From assembly GCA_900769835.1 (NCBI GenBank), contig CAAGIE010000057.1, positions 1 to 10,106 of the forward strand: 10,106 nucleotides of DNA. The letters are read 5' to 3'. This document shows, piece after piece, positions 1 to 5,133 of the stretch. A program made the position numbers and the translations under genes. Position 1 is the first letter of the stretch. The number at the start of each line of letters is the position of its first letter. The notes under the pieces were generated by a model. The model did no database searches. It was not told the origin of the DNA and saw nothing but the letters and a program-made list of their open reading frames with translations. Source of the stretch: an uncultured Oscillospiraceae bacterium. GTDB lineage: Bacteria; Bacillota; Clostridia; Oscillospirales; Oscillospiraceae.

Positions 1-50
1 CGCTTATCGATCATATCCTGGGTGGCTAAAATATCTTTTACATTTAACAT
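1..50 (-). CDS. UPF0210 / PFL-family protein, N-terminal fragment (partial)
   Basis: Only the first 16 codons are in the window, reading MLNVKDILATQDMIDK, then a split codon that would be Arg. The gene runs off the left edge. It starts 3 bases after the stop of the ACT-domain gene, so the two are almost certainly co-transcribed. An ACT-domain UPF0237 gene followed at once by a UPF0210 (DUF711, 'PFL family') gene is a recurrent pair in Clostridia, and the start resembles the usual helical opening of that family. That knowledge, more than the 16 residues, supports the name. The family's function is not established. No clear Shine-Dalgarno precedes the ATG, so translation may be coupled to the upstream gene. 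Confidence 0.55.
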   Translation of the reverse strand, partial: MLNVKDILATQDMIDK

Positions 51-53
51 AAA

Positions 54-323
54 TTATACCCGATGCATTGCCTCAAAAATATCTTCTCTCTGCAGGCGGA
101 TGGACATGCCCATTTCCTTGCCCTTTTCCTCCAGGGCAACCGCCAGATCGCCCAAAGGCAGAGCGGCGGCGGAGGTGTCCACTGCCATCATCATAGTGAA
201 ATAGCCCTGCATAACGGTCTGGGAAATGTCCAGAATGTTGATATTCAGGTTGGCCAGCTGGGTGCTGACCTGGGCAATGATGCCTACACGATCCTTGCCC
301 ACAACAGTGACGATTGCTTTCAT
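54..323 (-). CDS. ACT domain-containing protein (UPF0237 family)
   Basis: This 89-residue protein is one ACT domain and little else. It opens with MKAIVTVVGKDRVGIIAQVS, the strand-helix start with the Gly-Ile turn typical of ACT regulatory domains, and continues through an LNINILDISQTVMQGYFTMM segment (second strand and ligand loop region). Length fits UPF0237 proteins, which are stand-alone ACT domains related to GcvR. ACT domains usually bind amino acids or other small ligands and act as dimers; the ligand here is unknown. The start is supported by GAGGTG eight bases upstream, inside the last codons of the Dabb gene, from whose stop it is separated by 3 bases. The neighbouring UPF0210 gene is its likely functional partner. 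It is a soluble cytoplasmic protein with no signal peptide or membrane segment. Confidence 0.85.
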   Translation of the reverse strand: MKAIVTVVGKDRVGIIAQVSTQLANLNINILDISQTVMQGYFTMMMAVDTSAAALPLGDLAVALEEKGKEMGMSIRLQREDIFEAMHRV

Positions 324-326
324 CTT

Positions 327-611
327 TTACACCTCGTAGTCTGCGCAGACGCGGCTATCCAGGAAATGCCAGAAATGCTCCTTGGCGGCCAGATGCGCGG
401 GGTGGTTTACATAATTTGCCAGGTCCTCCCGGGTGGCGAACTCGGAATACAGAGCGTAGTCCATACCGCCCTGGTAAGCGGCGCGAATTTCCATCTTCAT
501 AAGGCCGGGGATCACGCCCACCAGGGGCTCCAGCACGCTGCGGATGATCTCAACGGCTTCGGGCTTGTTCACACCCTCCTTCAGGGTGTAGATCACAATG
601 TGTTTTACCAT
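327..611 (-). CDS. Dabb (stress-responsive alpha/beta-barrel) domain protein
   Basis: The protein has 94 residues from the ATG at 611. It begins MVKHIVIYTLKEGV and ends with a YALYSEFATREDLANYVNHP segment, then HLAAKEHFWHF and DYEV. The H-x-V near the N terminus, the 'Y-x-LYSEF' strand, the Y-x-x-H-P-x-H motif and the closing DYE are the classic Dabb signature. The family is a dimeric ferredoxin-like barrel; many members are of unknown function and some are small enzymes. The reading frame is open 20 codons further upstream, but that extension would run through the terminator hairpin. The ATG at 611 has GGAGGT four bases ahead, so I chose it. It is first in a tight set with the ACT and UPF0210 genes. 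No membrane segment is seen. Confidence 0.85.
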   Translation of the reverse strand: MVKHIVIYTLKEGVNKPEAVEIIRSVLEPLVGVIPGLMKMEIRAAYQGGMDYALYSEFATREDLANYVNHPAHLAAKEHFWHFLDSRVCADYEV

Positions 612-615
612 AAGT

Positions 616-621
616 ACCTCC
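616..621 (-). promoter_or_regulatory. Ribosome binding site of the Dabb gene
   Basis: GGAGGT on the minus strand, four bases before ATG 611. It decides the start in favour of the 94-residue product over the longer open frame. It lies about 12 bases after the T-run of the preceding terminator. Confidence 0.8.
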
Positions 622-632
622 AATGAGAAATT

Positions 633-662
633 AAAAAACCGGAGCCAAACGGCTCCGGTTTT
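633..662 (-). terminator. Intrinsic terminator after ispH-rpsA
   Basis: Read on the minus strand, CCGGAGCC-GTTT-GGCTCCGG forms a perfect 8-bp GC-rich stem (651-658 with 639-646) with a 4-base loop. TTTTTT follows directly, then AA. Flanking A and T runs could extend the stem to 12 bp. It begins about 10 bases after the rpsA stop and closes the dnaG-to-rpsA unit. The Dabb start codon is only 21 bases past it, so it also sits in the leader of the next genes. Because of the flanking A/T runs it could work in both directions, but no plus-strand gene needs it. Confidence 0.92.
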
Positions 663-671
663 AAGGATCAA

Positions 672-2645
672 TTACTCAGCGACTTCTTCAGTCTCTGCCT
701 CGGTCTCAGCCTCAGCAGGAGCTTCTTCCTCCAGCAGAGCGCGGATAGACAGGGAGATGCGCTTAGCCTCAGCGTCGATCTCGGTGATCATAGCCTGCAC
801 AGTCTGACCCTCAGCCAGAACGTCCTCGGGCTTGTCGATACGCTTGTTAGCGATCTGGGAAATGTGGATCAGGCCGTCCACGCCGGGGATGATCTCAGCG
901 AATGCGCCGAAGTTCATCAGCTTAACGATCTTCACGTCGGTAACATCGCCAACGTTGTAGCCGGTCATGAACTTGTTCCAGGGGTTCATGTCTGCGGTCT
1001 TGTAGCCCAGGGAGATCTTGTGCTTGTCAGCGTCGAATGCGATGACGAAAACGTCGATCTCGTCGCCGATGGACAGAACCTCAGCGGGGTTCTTGATGCG
1101 GTTCCAGCTCAGTTCGCTGACGTGAACCATGCCGTCCACACCGCCGATGTCCACGAATGCGCCGTAAGAAGTCATGGACTTAACGGTGCCGCGGAACTTT
1201 GCGCCTACCTCGATGGTGCTCCAGATCTTCTCCTGAGCAGCCTTGCGGGACTCAGCGGAAACAGCGCGGATGGAGCCGATAACACGGCGGCGAGCGCGGT
1301 TGACCTCAGTGATCTTCAGCTCAACGGTCTTGCCAACCATGCCGGTCAAATCGCCGCCCTTGGCGATGCCGGACTGGGAAGCGGGAATAAAGACGCGGAT
1401 GCCCTTAACGTTGGCAACCAGGCCGCCCTTGTTCTCGTCGGAAATGGTGCCGGTGACGGTGGTCTTCTCTTCTACATAAGTAGCCAGCTCGTCCCAGACC
1501 TTCATGCCGTCCAGCTTCTTCTTAGACAGCTGGCAGGTGCCCTCCATATCGTTGACGCGAACAACGAAAACTTCGATCTCGTCGCCAACCTTCAGGATGT
1601 CTTCGGGCTTTACAGAAGGATCGGCGCTGACTTCGTCGTAGGGAATGTAGCCAGCGTGCTTAGTGCCCAGATCAATCTGGACTTCGGTGGTGCCGATACC
1701 GGTAACGATGCCAAGAACCTTATCTCCTGTATTTAAAGTTTTGATGGACTGCTCCAGCAGAGCCTCGAAGGACTCCTCCTGGGTAGCCTCAACATTCAGA
1801 ATTTCGCTCATAGTCTTGTTGACCTCCTTTATAATCCACGCCGGGGTAGAAGCGCCGGCAGTGATTCCAACATCAGTAGCTCCGAGGAAGAACGGGGGGT
1901 CCAGTTCGGTGGCGTTATCCACCAGCACCACCCGATCACAATGCTTGCGGCAAATGGTGGCCAGACGGCCGGTGTTGGAGCTTTTGGTGTCTCCCACAAT
2001 GACCATTGCCTGGCAACGGGCGCTCAATTCGGCGGCCTCGTTTTGCCGAGACTCGGTAGCTTTACATATTGTATCAAAGATTTTTAAATTAGTAAACAAT
2101 TTTTTTGCAATTTGACAGCATTTTTTCCAGTTTTCTTCGGTAGAAGTGGTTTGACAGACCATAGAAATTGGAAAATCATCTGTATTTGCAAGGGTTTTAG
2201 CCCAGGTTTCCAGGGCTTCCGGGGTATCAAAAATTTTGCAATTTTCACACCAGCCGGCGATGCCCTCCACCTCGGGATGGGTGGGGGTGCCGATGATCAC
2301 CGGCAGACGGCCTTCTTCCTCCGCGGCGCTGACGATGCCGTGGATCCTTTTGACAAAGGGGCAGGTGGCATCGATGATCTCCACACCCCGCGCTTCCAGA
2401 GCCTCATAGACTGCTCGGGTCACGCCGTGGGAACGGATGATCACCGTGTCCCCGGGGTTGGCATCCGCGGGGGTGTCGATGACCCGCACGCCCATCTTTT
2501 CAAAATGGGACACCGCGTGGCGATTGTGAATGATGGGGCCCAGAGTGCAAACGGAAACGTTTTCCTTTGCGGCCTTTTCCACCAGTTCCACCGCACGGTT
2601 CACGCCAAAGCAGAAGCCGGCGCTTTTTGCAACGGTGATGGGCAT
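672..2645 (-). CDS. ispH: Fused 4-hydroxy-3-methylbut-2-enyl diphosphate reductase (IspH) / ribosomal protein S1
   Basis: A 657-residue bifunctional protein. Residues 1-279 are IspH (LytB), the last MEP-pathway enzyme, which reduces HMBPP to IPP and DMAPP. Its iron-sulfur cysteines C12 (in GFCFGV), C95 (in DATCPFV) and C194 (in DTICKATESRQ) are present, with H40, H73, H123 and catalytic E125, T167 and the substrate-binding SSN at 222-224. From about residue 306 to 632 four S1 RNA-binding domains follow, the last three with the typical 'GAFV/AFAE...G-DG-HISQ/VHVSEL' pattern. An acidic Glu/Ala tail closes the protein. This fusion is known in Clostridia and has the four-domain S1 found in Firmicutes. 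The start ATG overlaps the cmk stop by one base (TAATG), with GAGGAG 11 bases ahead. The reading frame is continuous across the junction. An internal promoter and an internal ribosome binding site may allow a separate S1 product (listed apart). Confidence 0.97.
   Translation of the reverse strand: MPITVAKSAGFCFGVNRAVELVEKAAKENVSVCTLGPIIHNRHAVSHFEKMGVRVIDTPADANPGDTVIIRSHGVTRAVYEALEARGVEIIDATCPFVKRIHGIVSAAEEEGRLPVIIGTPTHPEVEGIAGWCENCKIFDTPEALETWAKTLANTDDFPISMVCQTTSTEENWKKCCQIAKKLFTNLKIFDTICKATESRQNEAAELSARCQAMVIVGDTKSSNTGRLATICRKHCDRVVLVDNATELDPPFFLGATDVGITAGASTPAWIIKEVNKTMSEILNVEATQEESFEALLEQSIKTLNTGDKVLGIVTGIGTTEVQIDLGTKHAGYIPYDEVSADPSVKPEDILKVGDEIEVFVVRVNDMEGTCQLSKKKLDGMKVWDELATYVEEKTTVTGTISDENKGGLVANVKGIRVFIPASQSGIAKGGDLTGMVGKTVELKITEVNRARRRVIGSIRAVSAESRKAAQEKIWSTIEVGAKFRGTVKSMTSYGAFVDIGGVDGMVHVSELSWNRIKNPAEVLSIGDEIDVFVIAFDADKHKISLGYKTADMNPWNKFMTGYNVGDVTDVKIVKLMNFGAFAEIIPGVDGLIHISQIANKRIDKPEDVLAEGQTVQAMITEIDAEAKRISLSIRALLEEEAPAEAETEAETEEVAE
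1809..1830 (-). promoter_or_regulatory. Candidate internal ribosome binding site and start for a free S1 protein
   Basis: At the IspH/S1 junction the minus strand carries AAAGGAGGTC (1830-1821), a near-perfect Shine-Dalgarno. It is followed 9 bases later by an in-frame ATG at 1811-1809 (Met279 of the fusion, MSEILNVEATQ). Starting there would give a 379-residue protein holding all four S1 domains and no IspH. The spacing is slightly long but within use. The caveat is that AAG GAG GTC encodes Lys-Glu-Val at a spot where IspH proteins often have a similar helix, so the match may come from the protein sequence. Confidence 0.5.
2068..2096 (-). promoter_or_regulatory. Candidate internal promoter inside ispH, directed at the S1 half
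   Basis: On the minus strand: -35 TTTACT (2096-2091; 4 of 6 to consensus), a 17-base spacer, and -10 TACAAT (2073-2068; 5 of 6) preceded by TGA, which supplies an extended -10 TG. The expected start of transcription is near 2061, about 250 bases upstream of Met279. The surrounding 60 bases (2061-2120) are only about 20% GC by hand count. They use codons such as TTA, ATA, ACA and TGT that are uncommon elsewhere in this window. Confidence 0.55.
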
Positions 2646-3322
2646 TACTTGGTCTTCTCCTCAACGATCTTGCGGATGGTGGCGATCACTTCGTCGATGT
2701 TCATATCGGAGGTGTCCACTAAAACGGCATCCTTCGCCTGCTTCAGGGGGGCGATGGGACGGGTGGTGTCCTGATGGTCGCGCTGGATGATCTCCTTGAG
2801 GATGGTGGGCAGTTCTGCGGACTGACCCTTGGCGATCAGTTCGTCATAGCGGCGCTTTGCCCGCACTTCGGGGGATGCGGTGAGGAAAATCTTGATCTGT
2901 GCCTTGGGCAGGACGACGGTGCCGATGTCGCGGCCGTCCATAATGCAGTTGTTCTGCTTTGCCACCTCTCTCTGCATATCCAGCAGCACATCACGCACTA
3001 CCTTGTGGGCAGAAACCAGGCTGGCCTTCTGGGAGATGTCCTGGGTGCGGATCTCGCCGGATACGTCCATGCCGTTCATCAGCATGTGCTGCTTACCCTC
3101 TGCGTCGTATTCGATCTTGATGGTCAGCTCGTCGATGTAACGCTCCACGCCGTCGGCATCCTTGGGGCTGACGCCCAGAAGGTCCAAAAAGTATGCAACG
3201 GTGCGGTAGATGGCGCCGGTGTCTACGTAGCAGTAGCCCAGATCCTTGGCAAGTGCCTTGGCGATGGTGGATTTGCCTGCGCCGGCGGGGCCGTCGATGG
3301 CGATGTTGATAGTCTTAGCCAT
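2645..3322 (-). CDS. cmk: Cytidylate (CMP/dCMP) kinase
   Basis: The 225-residue protein phosphorylates CMP and dCMP to the diphosphates using ATP, a step in pyrimidine salvage and RNA turnover. The P-loop DGPAGAGKST is at residues 10-19, the CMP-binding YVDTGAIYRT segment at 32-41, the DGRDIGTVV motif at 129-137, and the LID region around RAKRRYDEL; the length is typical of bacterial Cmk. The ATG at 3322 overlaps the end of the upstream sigma-like gene by 8 bases and has AGAGGAG about 10 bases ahead. Its stop overlaps the ispH start. cmk next to the S1 gene is an old and widespread arrangement, here attached to the primase-sigma unit. The enzyme is cytoplasmic and nothing looks damaged. Confidence 0.97.
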   Translation of the reverse strand: MAKTINIAIDGPAGAGKSTIAKALAKDLGYCYVDTGAIYRTVAYFLDLLGVSPKDADGVERYIDELTIKIEYDAEGKQHMLMNGMDVSGEIRTQDISQKASLVSAHKVVRDVLLDMQREVAKQNNCIMDGRDIGTVVLPKAQIKIFLTASPEVRAKRRYDELIAKGQSAELPTILKEIIQRDHQDTTRPIAPLKQAKDAVLVDTSDMNIDEVIATIRKIVEEKTK

Positions 3323-4334
3323 TTTGTGTTTCTCCTCTCAAAGCGGTCAGTGCCGCGCTTTCTTTTTCGATTACTTCTTCCGGGGTCAGACCCAGTTTCT
3401 CGGCGGTCTGCTCCGGGGTCAGGGGCAAGCCCCCCTCCAGACCAAATCGCAGGGAAATGAGTTTGGCGTCTGCCTCGCTCAGGGTGGAAAGCAGTTCCAG
3501 AATTCGCTGACGGCTCTGGAAATAGGCGGTGTTTTCCACGGCCTGCTCATCGTCGGCTTCCGGCTCTTTTTCTTCACGCTCGGCTTCCACCGCGTTCTTT
3601 TTCTGGGCGTTGTCCAGAGCGTTTTTCAGGGTCTGGGCTTCGTCTTCGGGAATGTGGAGCCGCTCTGCGATCTCCCCGACGGTGGGGTTGCGACCTAACT
3701 CGCCCAGGAGTTGCTGGTCCATATCCCGATAGTCTTCCATTCCCTGGCGGAGTTTTTCGCCAATGCCGCCGGCCAATGCCTGACCCAGACAGGCCATTGC
3801 CATCGCCTGACGGATCTGGGCGATACACAGCGCTTCAAAATCGCCGCTTTCATAACTGAGGATGGCTTCCCACAATGCAAGGCCGCCCTCCTGACACAGA
3901 TCCAGCAGCAATACGCCCCGTCCGGTGAATTCCTTTGCCAGAATGATCACCTGACCCAGCATAGCGTTTACCAGTCGCTCCGGCGCGGTTTCGTCGCCTG
4001 CGGCGCACTTTTCTGCCAATGTCTGGGGGTCTTCCGCGGTGGGGGTGGCGGCCACTTCTTCCAGATAGATCCGCAGGGGATCGGTTTGTTCCAGAGCGGA
4101 GAGCAGGTCGTCCTTTTGCGCCAGTTCCTCCTCCCGACGGAGCCGGACGGAGTAGGCGTTCTCGGCGCGGAATTTAGGCAGATCCGAAAGGTCGATCACC
4201 ACCCGATTTTGGGTGAAATATTCAAAAGCCTGATCCAGTGCATCCTCGGATTCCGTCTCCATCAGAGTCAGAAAACCGGCGGCGGAGCAGGTTCCGCCCG
4301 CGCACAGACGGGATAAGTTTTCAAGTAAGGTCAT
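3315..4334 (-). CDS. Sigma-70-like protein with degenerate DNA-contact regions
   Basis: The 339 residues follow the order of a primary sigma factor: a region 1.1-like N terminus (1-56), region 1.2 (TDPLRIYLEEVAATP, 84-98), region 2 with the core-binding LLLDLCQEGG (142-151), a region 3-like stretch (185-245), an acidic insert (246-266) and region 4 (273-333). The residues that melt and read promoters are gone. Where region 2.3-2.4 normally reads FSTYATWWIRQAI there is FEALCIAQIRQAM (166-178), with no aromatic cluster. The region 4 recognition helix, normally RERVRQIE, reads PEEVIEKE (318-325). It shares the unusual DLCQEG with the sigma gene just upstream, suggesting an old duplication. The start at 4334 overlaps that gene by 14 bases, with GGAGGA eight bases ahead. 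I infer a core-binding helper, antagonist or decayed sigma; the function is unknown. Confidence 0.75.
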   Translation of the reverse strand: MTLLENLSRLCAGGTCSAAGFLTLMETESEDALDQAFEYFTQNRVVIDLSDLPKFRAENAYSVRLRREEELAQKDDLLSALEQTDPLRIYLEEVAATPTAEDPQTLAEKCAAGDETAPERLVNAMLGQVIILAKEFTGRGVLLLDLCQEGGLALWEAILSYESGDFEALCIAQIRQAMAMACLGQALAGGIGEKLRQGMEDYRDMDQQLLGELGRNPTVGEIAERLHIPEDEAQTLKNALDNAQKKNAVEAEREEKEPEADDEQAVENTAYFQSRQRILELLSTLSEADAKLISLRFGLEGGLPLTPEQTAEKLGLTPEEVIEKESAALTALRGETQNG

Positions 4335-5133
4335 CTAAAAAGTCCTCCAGTCCAAAGTCGGCTCCCATGATCTGGAGCTTTTCAATGGCTTTGTTTTTCA
4401 GTTGGCGCACCCGCTCTTTGGAAATGCCCAGACGCTTTGCGATCTCCTCGTGGCTATGGCAAATGCCATCCTCCATACCGAAATACAGCCGCAAAATGGT
4501 CTGCTGGCGGGCATCCAGACGGCTCATCAGTTGGTTGAGAATGTCCTCCAACTCCTGCCGCAGAAGGGCGGTGTGGGGCTGGGCGGCATCGGTGTCCCGG
4601 GCCTGCCCTGCGTTGTCCAGCGAGCAGATCTCCAGACAAAAGCCCAGCAACTTGCGGACGGCGGCAGGGGTGACGCCCAGAGCCGTTGCCAACGCTTCGT
4701 CCGTGGGCTCTTCACCGCTCTCTGCCAAAAGGCGGGCGCGTTCCCGCTGCAGGCGGCGGATCTGGTCGCCGGTGTACTCCGGGACGGAGATCAGGTCGTT
4801 GCCTGCGATATACCGCAGGATCTCCCGACGGATCCAGTCGGTGGCATAGGTGGAAAAACGGGTGTTTTTCGTGTAGTCAAATTTTTTGGTGGCTTTCAGC
4901 AGGCCGATGCTACCCTCCTGGCACAGATCCAGCAGGGGGCCGCGGCCGTGGTACTCCCGGGCAATGCTGGCCACAAGGCGCAGGTTGGAATTGACCATCT
5001 GACGAATGGCCTCTTCGTCGCCCATGGCGCAGCGCTTTGCCAGTGCCAACTCTTCCTCCGGGGTCAGGCGGGGGAACTGGCGGATATCCTGCAGATATTG
5101 GGACATTTCATTGTCCGTTAAGGTTGCATTCAT
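4321..5133 (-). CDS. RNA polymerase sigma-70 family factor (short, at the rpoD locus)
   Basis: A 270-residue sigma factor that directs RNA polymerase to promoters. It begins at region 1.2 (MSQYLQDIRQFPRLTPEEE, 10-28) and lacks region 1.1. Region 2 includes NSNLRLVASIARE, LLDLCQEGSIGLLKATKKFD and FSTYATDWIRREI (93-105). A region 3 with the helix pattern EPTDEALATALGV follows, then region 4 with an intact helix-turn-helix (HEEIAKRLGISKERVRQLK, 228-246). The first Trp of the usual YATWWIRQ is Asp99, and the RTIRIPVHM segment of primary sigmas is replaced by NDLISVPEY. It directly follows dnaG, the usual place of rpoD, with a 4-base ATGA overlap. It is a true sigma by sequence, but whether it is the housekeeping factor is uncertain. 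The divergence and small size argue that a canonical SigA is encoded elsewhere. Confidence 0.88.
   Translation of the reverse strand: MNATLTDNEMSQYLQDIRQFPRLTPEEELALAKRCAMGDEEAIRQMVNSNLRLVASIAREYHGRGPLLDLCQEGSIGLLKATKKFDYTKNTRFSTYATDWIRREILRYIAGNDLISVPEYTGDQIRRLQRERARLLAESGEEPTDEALATALGVTPAAVRKLLGFCLEICSLDNAGQARDTDAAQPHTALLRQELEDILNQLMSRLDARQQTILRLYFGMEDGICHSHEEIAKRLGISKERVRQLKNKAIEKLQIMGADFGLEDFLDDLT

Noticed and set aside
53..58. TATAAT on the minus strand just before the UPF0210 start codon
   Set aside because: A transcript from it would begin inside the coding region near 46, with no ribosome binding site for this ATG, and no -35 is evident.
612..671. N-terminal extension of the Dabb protein by 20 residues (start at 671)
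   Set aside because: The extension is encoded by the terminator hairpin and T-run. The ATG at 611 has a GGAGGT and matches the family start.
2112..2156. Two perfect TTGACA hexamers on the plus strand (2112-2117 and 2151-2156) as antisense promoters
   Set aside because: Neither has an acceptable -10 at 16-18 bases; the best is AATCAT (3 of 6). They sit in an AT-rich island where such matches arise easily.
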